A DNA stretch of 64,000 nt from contig NZ_RKKU01000004.1 of assembly GCF_003797945.1 (NCBI RefSeq), positions 151,164-215,163 on the forward strand, written 5' to 3'. The position numbers were made by a program, and so were the translations under genes. This document shows, piece by piece, positions 51,063 through 60,514 of the stretch (position 1 is the stretch's first letter; the number at the start of each line of letters is the position of its first letter). Below the pieces are notes generated by a model. The model searched no databases and was not told the origin of the DNA. It saw only the letters and a list, made by a program, of their open reading frames with translations. The stretch is from Pseudomonas neustonica. Lineage in GTDB: Bacteria; Pseudomonadota; Gammaproteobacteria; Pseudomonadales; Pseudomonadaceae.

Positions 51063-52436
51063 TCAATCAATACCGGGACGTTTCAGCTTGTCCGGATGTG
51101 CGAAGCGCAGCAAGAGAAAGCCCAGAATGATGGCGGGCAACCCGGTGAGTGCGGTGATGGTAAAAAAGCTGACCCAGCCAACATTGGCAGCCAGCACGCC
51201 GGTAAAACCGGCTGCAAACTGGCCTGGGAGTGTCATTACCGAGCTGAACAGGGCGTACTGCGTGGCGGTGTAGGCTGTATTTGTCAGGCTCGACAGATAA
51301 GCGATAAACACGGAGATTGCCAGTCCGCCGGTTATGTTGTCAGCAATAATGGCTAATACCAGCCCGTCTGGTTGCGGGCCGATAAACGCCAGCCAGGCGA
51401 AGATGAGGTTAGTGGCAGGGGCCATAAAGGCGGTCAGTATCAGGATTGGAGCGATACCAAAGCGCGCTACCATCAGGCCGCCCAAGGCCGCGCCAAGCAG
51501 GGTCATGGCCAGGCCGAAGGCCGCGGCTATGTTGGCGATTTGTTCTTTGCTGAAGCCAATATCCAGATAGAAGGGGTTGGCCATGGTGCCCATGAAAATA
51601 TCGCTGATGCGGAACGTGGCGACAAAGAGCAGTATCAGCAGCGCTACTTTGCCGTAGCGCTCAAAAAACTCGGTAAAAGGCGCGACGAAGGCGCTGAAGA
51701 ACAGGCTGGACAGGTTCAGTCGCATACCCTTGTGCCGTGATGCGCCCAGAAAGCGAGTCAGGCGTTCTTCCTGGTCGAGGGTGTCTCTGGTGATATGCAC
51801 CTTGGGTTCGGCAATACAGAAGGTCGTTATTACGCCTACCAGCATCAGTGCCGCCATGCCCGTATAGGCGAGGCTCCAGCTATCCAGGGCTGCCATGTGC
51901 AGTGCGCCTGCGCCGGCGGCGAGAATCGCCACGCGATAGCCAGTGACGTAGGTTGCGGCCATCGCGGCCTGTCGGTGCTTGGCTTCCGCTTCGACGCGAT
52001 AAGCGTCGATCGCCACATCCTGCGTTGCTGAGCCAAATGCGACCAATACGGCCCAGATGGCGACCAGCTCCAGCTGCTGGGTCGGGTCCGTCATCGCCAT
52101 ACCAAACAGACCGCCTGCAATCACCAACTGGGCGAGCAGCATCCAACTGCGCCGTCTGCCCATCAGGCGAGTCAACAGTGGCACTGGTAGGCGGTCTATC
52201 AACGGAGCCCATAGCACTTTAATCGAGTGCGCCATGCCAACCCAGCTGAGGAAGCCGATCGCCGCCAGCTCTACACCCAGGTCACGCAGCCATGCGCTGA
52301 AGGTTCCGCCGACCAGCAGCAAGGGTAGGCCGGCAGAGAAACCGAGAAATAGCATGCCAACAACACGGGGCTGCAGGTAAACCTTTAGTCCCTCGGGTTC
52401 TGGCAGGCGATTGGAATCTGAAGAAAAGGAGCTCAT
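51063..52436 (-). CDS. ampG: Muropeptide permease AmpG
   Basis: MFS importer of anhydro-muropeptides for peptidoglycan recycling, needed for AmpC induction. 457 residues with about 12-14 helices. Conserved AmpG stretches: FLGFSAGLPLLLVGGTFSAWLRD, SWVGMAHSIKVLWAPLIDR and the RRSWMLLAQ loop. It ends with basic residues DKLKRPGID. Divergent neighbour is a small alkyltransferase-like gene; the window also holds ampDE. Confidence 0.95.
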   Translation of the reverse strand: MSSFSSDSNRLPEPEGLKVYLQPRVVGMLFLGFSAGLPLLLVGGTFSAWLRDLGVELAAIGFLSWVGMAHSIKVLWAPLIDRLPVPLLTRLMGRRRSWMLLAQLVIAGGLFGMAMTDPTQQLELVAIWAVLVAFGSATQDVAIDAYRVEAEAKHRQAAMAATYVTGYRVAILAAGAGALHMAALDSWSLAYTGMAALMLVGVITTFCIAEPKVHITRDTLDQEERLTRFLGASRHKGMRLNLSSLFFSAFVAPFTEFFERYGKVALLILLFVATFRISDIFMGTMANPFYLDIGFSKEQIANIAAAFGLAMTLLGAALGGLMVARFGIAPILILTAFMAPATNLIFAWLAFIGPQPDGLVLAIIADNITGGLAISVFIAYLSSLTNTAYTATQYALFSSVMTLPGQFAAGFTGVLAANVGWVSFFTITALTGLPAIILGFLLLRFAHPDKLKRPGID

Positions 52437-52466
52437 TAATGTCCTTGTTATGATGATTGTAGGTCT

Positions 52467-52823
52467 TCAAGGCCAGGCATATTGCCCTAAGTTCACTCGG
52501 CCGTCGCGCACCAGCACGCCCTCGGCGAGCAGTCGTGCACGTTGTTTCGCGCCGCTTGGGCTATCGGCCGGCAATGATAACTTACCCTGGCTGTTCAAGA
52601 CTCGATGCCATGGCAGTTGGGTATCATCCGGCAGTTGCCCCAGCCAGCGCCCGACCAGGCGAGCACCTTTACCCATACCGGCGAGCTCGGCAATTTTGCC
52701 ATAGCTGCTTACCCGGCCTGCGGGAATACTGGCCAATACGAGGAAAAAAGCCTCTTTTTGTGGGGCATGCCCGGTTAAACCAGGTGGGCTCCGGAACACT
52801 ACAGCCTTGTTCGGGTCTTTCAT
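52467..52823 (-). CDS. Alkyltransferase-like protein (ATL), MGMT family
   Basis: 118 residues, only the DNA-binding half of an O6-alkylguanine transferase. The helix with RVSSYGKIAELAG is followed by the motif that in active transferases reads PCHR; here it is PWHR, so the acceptor Cys is replaced by Trp. Such ATL proteins bind O6-alkylguanine and flag it to nucleotide excision repair (family knowledge). Ribosome site is weak. Divergent from the DUF481 gene. Confidence 0.93.
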   Translation of the reverse strand: MKDPNKAVVFRSPPGLTGHAPQKEAFFLVLASIPAGRVSSYGKIAELAGMGKGARLVGRWLGQLPDDTQLPWHRVLNSQGKLSLPADSPSGAKQRARLLAEGVLVRDGRVNLGQYAWP

Positions 52824-52868
52824 GGATACTATTCCGATTATGTCGACGTTATGTTCGAGGGTGAAAGA

Positions 52869-53891
52869 ATGCTGTGTGTACGCAAGGTGCTGGCGCTGAG
52901 TTTGTCATTTATACCCTTTGGCAGTTTCGCCGATACGCTTTGGCTCGACAATGGTGACCGTCTCACCGGTAAGATCGAATTTCTTGAGGCCGGCAAGATG
53001 TCCATCAAGACCGATTTTGCCGGGATGATTACGGTCAGTACCGCACGGGTTGCTACCTTTGAAAGTGATGAACCGCTGCTGCTCAAACTTGGTGATCAGG
53101 CGCAGTACATTACGCGTCTCCAAGCCTCTGACCAGAAAGGGCAAGTCACTCTGGCGTTTGACGAGTCAGAGAATCAGGCGCGTCATGTTCAGGTGCGGCA
53201 GATCAGCCAGCTACTGGTACCCACGCCGATCATTCAGGATATGGTGTGGGAAGGTGATGCCAGCGCTGCATTGGAGTTCAAGAACTCGTCCGGCACGGAA
53301 ACCGAAGACCTGGATCTGGATGTCAGCTCGCGTTTGCGCCACGGTGACTGGCGTCATGATCTGACACTGGATTATGAGCGCGACTACCGCGACGATATTA
53401 AAACCCGACATACATGGGAAACCGATTACGACATCAATCGATTCCTGACCGAGCACTGGTTCTGGATGACCAGTTTGCGCTACCAGCGCGATTATCTGAA
53501 CGAAGTCGCCAAGCGGCGCCAGTTTGGTATGGGCCCAGGGTATGAGTGGTGGAATAACACCTTGGGGCGTTTCGAGACCTCCGCGCGTCTGGATAGGACC
53601 TGGGTTGAAGAGCAGGATGGTAGCAAAAGCAAATATAACGCCCTGGGTTTACAGTGGGACTATCGACGCTTTCTGCTGGGTAAACGCTTTGAGTTCTTCC
53701 ATAAGGCAGAAACTCAGATACCTGATGACCCTAATGTGCGCTATCAGATTGATACTGAAGCGGGCCTGCGCTACAGCCTGACCAACTGGGCGTCGTTGAG
53801 CCTCAAGGCGGAGATGGACTACCTGGATAGCTCTGACGATACCGATTATCGTGACACGCGTTACACCATGGGGTTTGGAGTAGGTTGGTAA
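52869..53891 (+). CDS. DUF481-family outer-membrane protein
   Basis: 340 residues from the ATG at 52869. A cleavable signal (KVLALSLSFIPFGSFA) is followed by a periplasmic beta domain (ADTLWLDNGDRLTGKIEF) and then the DUF481 barrel, with amphipathic strands and a C-terminal strand ending GFGVGW (aromatic last residue). Function is unknown; DUF481 proteins are induced by salt or membrane stress in some species. Confidence 0.88.
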   Translation: MLCVRKVLALSLSFIPFGSFADTLWLDNGDRLTGKIEFLEAGKMSIKTDFAGMITVSTARVATFESDEPLLLKLGDQAQYITRLQASDQKGQVTLAFDESENQARHVQVRQISQLLVPTPIIQDMVWEGDASAALEFKNSSGTETEDLDLDVSSRLRHGDWRHDLTLDYERDYRDDIKTRHTWETDYDINRFLTEHWFWMTSLRYQRDYLNEVAKRRQFGMGPGYEWWNNTLGRFETSARLDRTWVEEQDGSKSKYNALGLQWDYRRFLLGKRFEFFHKAETQIPDDPNVRYQIDTEAGLRYSLTNWASLSLKAEMDYLDSSDDTDYRDTRYTMGFGVGW

Positions 53892-53910
53892 CCTTTGGAT
53901 CGCAAAGCAA

Positions 53911-53940
53911 AAAAACGGGCGCACTAGGCGCCCGTTTTGC
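53911..53940. terminator. Bidirectional terminator between DUF481 gene and SDR
   Basis: AAAACGGGCGC (53912-53922) pairs with GCGCCCGTTTT (53928-53938), with A-runs before and T-runs after on the two strands. It lies between two convergent genes. Confidence 0.93.
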
Positions 53941-53964
53941 TATCGCTGCCGCGCTGGCAAATGC

Positions 53965-54723
53965 CTAGATGCGCAAGCCACCGTCCAGCTCCAGAATACG
54001 ACCGGTGTAATAGTCGTTTTCAAACAGGTAGGCCGCAGAGTGTGCGATTTCTGCGGGTTTGCCCATGCGTTTCAGCGGAATACCAGCCGTCATCTTCTCC
54101 AGTGCTTCGGGTTTCATGCTGCCGGTCATTTCGGTTTCGATAAAGCCCGGCGCGATACCGGCGACGCGGATGCCATAGCGCGATAGTTCTTTGGCCCAGG
54201 TTACGGTCATGGCGGCAACGCCTGCCTTGGCGGCGGTGTAGTTGGACTGTCCAACGTTACCAGCACGTGAAATCGATGAAATATTGATGATCAGGCCTTG
54301 ATTGCCCAGTTCGATCATCTTGGCAGCCACTTCGCGGGTGCCGAGAAATACGCCGGTCAGGTTAACGTCAATTACCGATTGCCACTGTGCCAGGCTCATC
54401 TTTTGGGTCACGCCATCCTTGACCTTTAACAGCAAGCCATCGCGCAGGATGCCGGCATTGTTGATCAAACCATGGATAGCGCCGAAATCCTCGGCCACCT
54501 GGCTTACCATGTGGATGACCTGCTCTTCGTTGGCCACATTGCAAATATAAGAGCGTGCGTCACCACCGGCCGCTTTGCAGGCTGCAACAGCAGCGTCAAG
54601 CGCCTCCTGGTTAAGGTCAACCAGGGCCAGTTTGGCGCCTTTGGCGGCCAGGAATTCGCCCATAGAGCGGCCCAGGCCTTGTCCACCGCCGGTGATAATG
54701 ATGACGCTGTCTTTCAATTGCAT
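53965..54723 (-). CDS. SDR-family oxidoreductase (FabG-like)
   Basis: 252 residues. [33 protein letters not shown] and the YTAAK catalytic pair are complete. An insertion ([12 protein letters not shown]) after NNAG is longer than in FabG itself. Probably a 3-oxoacyl reductase or alcohol dehydrogenase; a FabG role is not shown. GAGGAG-like site (GAGGAGCAACTC) precedes the start. Confidence 0.88.
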   Translation of the reverse strand: MQLKDSVIIITGGGQGLGRSMGEFLAAKGAKLALVDLNQEALDAAVAACKAAGGDARSYICNVANEEQVIHMVSQVAEDFGAIHGLINNAGILRDGLLLKVKDGVTQKMSLAQWQSVIDVNLTGVFLGTREVAAKMIELGNQGLIINISSISRAGNVGQSNYTAAKAGVAAMTVTWAKELSRYGIRVAGIAPGFIETEMTGSMKPEALEKMTAGIPLKRMGKPAEIAHSAAYLFENDYYTGRILELDGGLRI

Positions 54724-54913
54724 GAGTTGCTCCTCGGAAAGAGTGATGAAGTAAGGTGGGCAAGAATGCCCGAGTTTTCATATCTTTTGAATACCTAAAT
54801 GCTAGTTCTGGTCACTTTCTGACTTGGCTTTCGGTTAAACGCTGTTGTTGCTGCCTTGAAAGCCAGAAGAGCAGTACCCATATAGTTATTACATACAACC
54901 TTGAGAGGTGCGC

Positions 54914-55363
54914 ATGCCCTTTTTTCGCTTATTGATGCTCGCTTTTCCGCTCCTTGAGCTGGCGTCACTTATTGTGCTCGGCAACCGCATTGGTGTCGGG
55001 GCAACGCTGTTATGGGTGCTGGGGAGTGGTTTGCTCGGTTTGGTGCTGATACAGCGTCAGGGCTGGAGCATGTTGCAGCAGCTACAAATCAAAATGGCCG
55101 AGAACCGTTCACCTTTTGCCGTGCTTAAAACCGGCATGTGGTGGTTGCTGGCCGGCGTATTGCTGATGATTCCAGGCTTGATCACGGACGTTTTGGCCGT
55201 GCCGTGCCTGGTTATGGCGTTACTCAACAAAGATCGGCCTGCACCCGGCGAGCCGGGCGGCCCTGGGGTCTATAAGCGGGGTGGTAACACCATCATTGAG
55301 GGTGAGTGGCAGCCGGGCGAGGCCAAACCGGCCGAGCCCGAAGATCGAATTGATCAACGTTGA
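54914..55363 (+). CDS. fxsA: FxsA-family membrane protein
   Basis: 149 residues from the ATG at 54914, with AGAGG five bases upstream; the GTG at 54908 is rejected. Hydrophobic helices at about 8-30, 35-50 and 80-100 (LLAGVLLMIPGLITDVLAVPCLV) fit FxsA, a protein named for suppressing F exclusion of phage T7. A Pro/Gly-rich cytoplasmic tail follows. The usual neighbour of groES in this group. Confidence 0.93.
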   Translation: MPFFRLLMLAFPLLELASLIVLGNRIGVGATLLWVLGSGLLGLVLIQRQGWSMLQQLQIKMAENRSPFAVLKTGMWWLLAGVLLMIPGLITDVLAVPCLVMALLNKDRPAPGEPGGPGVYKRGGNTIIEGEWQPGEAKPAEPEDRIDQR

Positions 55364-55382
55364 AAAAAATCTGCTTGCGGCC

Positions 55383-55410
55383 CTTGAAATAGCGACTCAG
55401 GACCCCATCT
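55383..55410 (+). promoter_or_regulatory. Sigma-32 (RpoH) heat-shock promoter of groES-groEL
   Basis: CTTGAAA (55383-55389), 13 bases, then CCCCATCT (55403-55410). Both boxes match the RpoH consensus CTTGAAA-N11-16-CCCCATNT with no mismatch. It is 155 bases before groES. I see no CIRCE repeat nearby, so control is by sigma-32. Confidence 0.93.
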
Positions 55411-55564
55411 TAGATGCAACGGTTTTGACAGGCTCTCCCGGAAGGGGAGCAACAGAACAGTGACGTGGCTTCTGGCCCGTCCTTCGAGCTCGGTTTGGGC
55501 TCGTTTTAACTCGAAATAGCCGATCCTTCGGCAATTGACATTACCTATTGGGAGACACATAACG

Positions 55565-55858
55565 ATGAAAATTCGTCCGTTACACGATCGCGTTGTCGTT
55601 CGTCGCAGCGAAGAAGAGACTAAAACCGCTGGTGGTATCGTTCTGCCAGGCTCTGCCGCAGAAAAGCCGAATACCGGTGTCGTCGTTTCCGTAGGTACCG
55701 GCCGTGTGCTGGACAACGGTGAAGTACGTCCGCTGGCCCTCAAAGAAGGCGACAAGGTCGTTTTCGGTCCTTATTCCGGCAACAACACCATCAAGGTTGA
55801 TGGCGAAGACCTGCTGATCATGAGCGAAACCGAAATCTTTGGTGTGCTGGAAGCCTGA
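55565..55858 (+). CDS. groES: Co-chaperonin GroES
   Basis: 97-residue lid of the GroEL cage. Starts at the ATG at 55565 ([14 protein letters not shown] in the family; ten upstream residues are out of family) with GGGAGA about eight bases before it. The mobile loop [19 protein letters not shown] is intact. groEL follows after 49 bases. Confidence 0.98.
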   Translation: MKIRPLHDRVVVRRSEEETKTAGGIVLPGSAAEKPNTGVVVSVGTGRVLDNGEVRPLALKEGDKVVFGPYSGNNTIKVDGEDLLIMSETEIFGVLEA

Positions 55859-55895
55859 TAACGGCTCCGCTGCATCCCTTAACGAACTCATTTGA

Positions 55896-57557
<1,662 letters not shown>

Positions 57558-57580
57558 TATTGCTGCACTGTTGTACCCGA

Positions 57581-57610
57581 AACCCGGCTCTTTTGAGCCG
57601 GGTTTTTTTA
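57581..57610 (+). terminator. groESL terminator, target of the group II intron
   Basis: AACCCGGCTC (57581-57590) pairs with GAGCCGGGTT (57595-57604) across TTTT, followed by T5. The group II intron begins three bases after the T-run. Class C introns recognise such stem-loops. Confidence 0.95.
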
Positions 57611-57612
57611 TG

Positions 57613-59485
57613 GTGCGCCCGGCAGGGCGCACTCACTTGGAGGTGAAAGTCCTCTACACGCCCGGCAAGGGGAAGTGTTAGCCAGAGGCAAGGGTGTCGC
57701 GGGTGACTGCGAATCTGGAGGAAGCCCGAGGCAAAGCGCTGGCCTGACGAACAGGAAGCGGATACGAGGCGACGCGTCGGGGTAAGGCAGCCATAAAGGT
57801 CAAAGCCCGATACTTGCACGGAGCGACGTGGCGTAGATCCGACAGGCATAAGCGTGAAGGTGGGTGCATCATACCCGGGGAGATCTGCATGGTTGCCACT
57901 GTGCTACCGACGTTGCGAAACGTCGGGATGATCATGCAGAAGTCAGCAGAGGCCATAGTAGGTGCGCCTACCGAAGGGCCGAACATGAATGACCGCGATT
58001 AGGACGGCAGATACTCGATGCAGTCGATGAGACGCAAATGCGTGGAACAAGCGCAGCCATGACAACAGAGTCGGGGCGGAACCCCGGGGGTGTTGATCGT
58101 GGTGTTGATGTCTGCACGGCGACTGGCGGGCAAACGAAAGCGGGGGAGCTATCGCTGATGGAAGCGGTGGTGGATCGAACCAACGTATGGCTGGCGTACC
58201 GCAAAGTCGTCACTAACCGCGGTGCCCCGGGAGTCGATGGACTCACGGTTGAGCATTTCGGGCAATGGCTGAAGGTACACTGGCCAAGCATCAAGACAGC
58301 TCTGCTAAGCGGGCAATACCTGCCGCAGGCGATACGCGCAGTGGACATACCCAAGCCTGCGGGCGGGGTACGAACGCTCGGTATTCCGACGGTACTGGAT
58401 CGCCTGATCCAGCAAGCGCTGTTGCAGAAACTCCAACCTGTATTTGAGCCGACCTTTTCCGAGTCCAGCTACGGCTTCCGGCCGGGGCGCAGCGCTCAGC
58501 AAGCCGTTCTTGCAGCACAGCAGTATGTGCAGGAAGGCCTCCGCTGGGTGGTGGATACTGACTTGGAGAAGTTCTTCGACCGCGTAAATCATGACATTCT
58601 GATGTCACGGATCGCGCGGCAGGTAAGCGATGCACGCGTGCTCAAGCTAATCCGCCGTTATCTGGAAGCAGGCCTGATGCGTGAGGGTAGGATGACAAAG
58701 CGACGTGAAGGCGCGCCGCAAGGTGGGCCGCTATCTCCGTTGCTGTCAAACATTCTGCTCACGGATTGGGACCGCGAGCTTGAGCGAAGGGGGCATGCCT
58801 TCTGCCGGTATGCAGACGACTGCAATATCTATGTCCGAAGCAAAACGGCGGGCGACCGGTTACTGATGCAGATGAAGAGGTTCCTTGCGGACCGGCTGAG
58901 ATTGCAGATTAACGACGCCAAAAGCGCATGTGCCAGGCCCTGGGCGCGTAAATTCTTGGGCTACAGCCTGACGGCTCACCGTCAGGCGCGACTGCGTATT
59001 GCACCACCAAGCCTGCAAAGGCTAATGGAGCGGGTCAAAGAGCTACTTCGACAAGGACGAGGAAGAAGTCTGACACATACCATCGAGATACTGAATCCGG
59101 TGCTTCGAGGATGGATCGGCTACTTCAAGTACACGCAGACCAGGAATGCGCTGGAGAATCTGGATGGATGGCTAAGGCGGAGACTGCGCTGCCTGCTCTG
59201 GCGGCAAGCAAAGCACCGGCAAGGCCGAACCACGATGCTGCGTCGGCAGAGGCTAAGGGAAGATCGCGCATGGCGCTCGGCCCGCAATGGGCAAGGCCCG
59301 TGGTGGAATTCGGGTGCGTCACACATGAATGCTGCCTTCCCGAAACGCTTCTTTGATGCCTTGGGATTGATCTCGCTGCTGGATACCCAGCGGCGCCTTC
59401 AGTGTCAGTCATGAACCGCCGTATGCGGAACCGCACGTACGGTGGTGTGAGAGGGCGGCGGGAGTAATCCCGCTCCCTACTCGAT
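57613..59485 (+). mobile_element. Group II intron, class C (bacterial), complete
   Basis: The 5' end GTGCGCCCGGCAGGGCGC matches the GUGYG start of class C ribozymes. The RNA scaffold spans 57613-58030, the ORF of the intron protein sits in domain IV, and domain V (59413-59448, 34-36 bases) follows: its stem carries CGC at the catalytic-triad position and pairs ACCGCCGT with ACGGTGGT. Domain VI (about 59451-59478) follows, and the intron ends near CCTACTCGAT (59476-59485). From memory the D5 and both ends are almost those of the Oceanobacillus iheyensis class C intron. Inserted behind a terminator, as this class does. Confidence 0.93.
58038..59414 (+). CDS. ltrA: Group II intron-encoded reverse transcriptase/maturase
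   Basis: 458 residues, encoded in domain IV of the intron. Reverse transcriptase motifs: GAPGVDGLTVEHF, IPTVLDRLIQQALLQ, SYGFRPGRSAQQAV, VDTDLEKFFDRVNHD, GAPQGGPLSPLLSN and the catalytic FCRYADDCNIYV, then domain X (thumb/maturase: LNPVLRGWIGYFKYTQ). No endonuclease domain is seen after GPWWNSGASHMNAAFPKRFF, as expected for class C. The start is uncertain: an in-frame ATG at 58059 is also possible. No frameshift, so the intron could be mobile. Confidence 0.93.
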   Translation: MRGTSAAMTTESGRNPGGVDRGVDVCTATGGQTKAGELSLMEAVVDRTNVWLAYRKVVTNRGAPGVDGLTVEHFGQWLKVHWPSIKTALLSGQYLPQAIRAVDIPKPAGGVRTLGIPTVLDRLIQQALLQKLQPVFEPTFSESSYGFRPGRSAQQAVLAAQQYVQEGLRWVVDTDLEKFFDRVNHDILMSRIARQVSDARVLKLIRRYLEAGLMREGRMTKRREGAPQGGPLSPLLSNILLTDWDRELERRGHAFCRYADDCNIYVRSKTAGDRLLMQMKRFLADRLRLQINDAKSACARPWARKFLGYSLTAHRQARLRIAPPSLQRLMERVKELLRQGRGRSLTHTIEILNPVLRGWIGYFKYTQTRNALENLDGWLRRRLRCLLWRQAKHRQGRTTMLRRQRLREDRAWRSARNGQGPWWNSGASHMNAAFPKRFFDALGLISLLDTQRRLQCQS

Positions 59486-59542
59486 CATGATCTTGGGGCT
59501 GGGATTTTTAGCCTGGAAAAGGCTGATTGATACGGCCTCGTT

Positions 59543-59560
59543 TGTAAGAGATCGCCTACA
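59543..59560. promoter_or_regulatory. GacA-type upstream activating sequence of rsmZ
   Basis: TGTAAG-N6-CCTACA. The GacA consensus is TGTAAG-N6-CTTACA; one base of the second half differs. Its centre lies about 170 bases before the predicted rsmZ start, the distance reported for Pseudomonas rsmY/rsmZ (established knowledge). Confidence 0.8.
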
Positions 59561-59688
59561 AGGCGTGTAGGTGATTGGCACTAGGTGGTGTGGGTATATT
59601 GGTTGTTTTGCTATAGGTATATTGGTAAGTGTCTGTTTTTTAAGTTTTTATAATCTTTGAGGTGGCCAGTAGTGCGGTCTGCGGCCAG

Positions 59689-59716
59689 TTGCGCGCGGCT
59701 TTGCGTAGGGTAAGAT
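59689..59716 (+). promoter_or_regulatory. Predicted rsmZ promoter (-35/-10)
   Basis: TTGCGC (59689-59694), 16 bases, TAAGAT (59711-59716), giving a start near 59724. Moderate match to sigma-70; activation through the GacA box is expected. Confidence 0.5.
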
Positions 59717-59723
59717 ACATCCA

Positions 59724-59852
59724 TGCGCAACGGACAGCGCCGCTCGGCAGGATGCTTGAGCCAAGGATTTTCAGGATGATGAAGCCAGGACGGCTAGACA
59801 GGGAAGGCACATAGGGAATGAAGAGTGGGCGAGTTTACTCGCCCCTTTTTTT
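59724..59852 (+). ncRNA. rsmZ: RsmZ-like small RNA (CsrA/RsmA antagonist)
   Basis: About 129 bases ending in a perfect terminator hairpin (GGGCGAGT/ACTCGCCC, then T7, 59827-59852). It has seven GGA motifs (59732, 59750, 59765, 59774, 59788, 59802, 59815). Four sit in hairpin loops: 59725-59740 (GCGC stem), 59743-59760 (CTC..GCA/TGC..GAG), 59770-59783 (TTCA/TGAA), 59783-59795 (AGCC/GGCT). This is the design of Rsm sponges, and the fdxA neighbour is where rsmZ lies in P. aeruginosa (memory). The RNA should bind and titrate RsmA/CsrA. Start is estimated. Confidence 0.88.
59827..59852 (+). terminator. Terminator of rsmZ
   Basis: GGGCGAGT (59827-59834) and ACTCGCCC (59837-59844) with a 2-base loop in the perfect pairing, more likely TTTA in the folded RNA, then seven T. 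Confidence 0.95.
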
Positions 59853-59867
59853 GCCTGAAATTTAGCT

Positions 59868-59902
59868 TCAAGCCTCAAGCCTCAAGCCTCAAGCCTCAAG
59901 CT
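59868..59902. repeat. Tandem array A, TCAAGCC x 4 plus partial
   Basis: Four exact 7-base units TCAAGCC (59868-59895) and a partial fifth. Intergenic, between rsmZ and fdxA. Confidence 0.95.
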
Positions 59903-59903
59903 T

Positions 59904-59933
59904 AAAACCAAAACCAAAACCAAAACCAAAACC
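59904..59933. repeat. Tandem array B, AAAACC x 5
   Basis: Five exact 6-base units directly after array A, followed by A5. Confidence 0.95.
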
Positions 59934-59957
59934 AAAAATCAGGCCCATACTGTCAAT

Positions 59958-60020
59958 GCTTGTAGCTTGTAGCTTGTAGCTTGTAGCTTGTAGCTTGTAG
60001 CTTGTAGCTTGCGGCTTGCA
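59958..60020. repeat. Tandem array C, GCTTGTA x 7 plus two variants
   Basis: Seven exact 7-base units followed by GCTTGCG and GCTTGCA, ending one base before the fdxA terminator. The unit is partly complementary to array A (GCTTG with CAAGC). Confidence 0.95.
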
Positions 60021-60057
60021 GCAACAAAAAACCGGCACATGGCCGGTTTTTTGTTGC
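60021..60057 (-). terminator. Terminator of fdxA
   Basis: GCAACAAAAAACCGGC and GCCGGTTTTTTGTTGC form a perfect 16-bp stem with a 5-base loop. T6 on the minus strand makes it a normal end for fdxA; it works both ways. Confidence 0.93.
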
Positions 60058-60072
60058 GTGGCAGCTGGCTGC

Positions 60073-60396
60073 TCAGCGCTCCAGGTACTGCATCTTGTCT
60101 GGTACGCCATCCCATTCTTCAGCATCGGGCAGCGAATCTTTCTTCTCGGTAATGTTTGGCCAAATCTCCGCCAGATCAGCATTCAGTTCAGTGAACTCCT
60201 GCATGTCTTCCGGGATCTCGTCTTCGGAGAAGATGGCAGTCGCTGGGCACTCGGGCTCGCACAGCGCGCAATCGATGCACTCGTCCGGGTGAATAACCAG
60301 AAAATTCGGGCCTTCATAGAAGCAATCGACTGGGCAGACCTCAACGCAATCGGTGTACTTGCACTTGATACAGTTGTCGGTAACAACAAAAGTCAT
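60073..60396 (-). CDS. fdxA: Ferredoxin FdxA (7Fe type)
   Basis: 107-residue electron carrier with one [3Fe-4S] and one [4Fe-4S] cluster. Cys motifs [17 protein letters not shown] near the N-terminus and [12 protein letters not shown] at about 40-51 are complete, and the C-terminal extension is the usual one. GGAGA-type ribosome site in the minus strand. A Fur-like palindrome lies upstream (60515-60533). Confidence 0.96.
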   Translation of the reverse strand: MTFVVTDNCIKCKYTDCVEVCPVDCFYEGPNFLVIHPDECIDCALCEPECPATAIFSEDEIPEDMQEFTELNADLAEIWPNITEKKDSLPDAEEWDGVPDKMQYLER

Positions 60397-60514
60397 GGTG
60401 GGGTCTCCATCAGAATCAGGCGAACAAAATCTGGCGCGTAGTCTATCAGCTTTTACGCGCCGGTACAGAGCGCTTGCGTTGTTTGCGTAGATTAAGCGAT
60501 GTTTGCTGCACGTT

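Larger units (their letters stand above)
59486..59723. other. Intron-rsmZ spacer
   Basis: About 240 bases with no gene. AT-rich, with oligo-T and TATTGG/TATATTGG repeats (about 59595-59625). It holds the GacA-type box (59543-59560) and the rsmZ promoter. The first 55 bases are the 3' flank of the intron. Confidence 0.6.

Noticed and set aside
57558..57580. Readthrough extension of groEL beyond its GGM tail
   Set aside because: TAA follows the GGMM end and a normal terminator lies just behind.
57581..57612. attC site of an integron as the intron target
   Set aside because: No integron integrase, cassette or R'/R'' boxes; the target is the groEL terminator.
59868..60020. CRISPR array
   Set aside because: Repeat units are only 6-7 bases and directly adjacent, without unique spacers.
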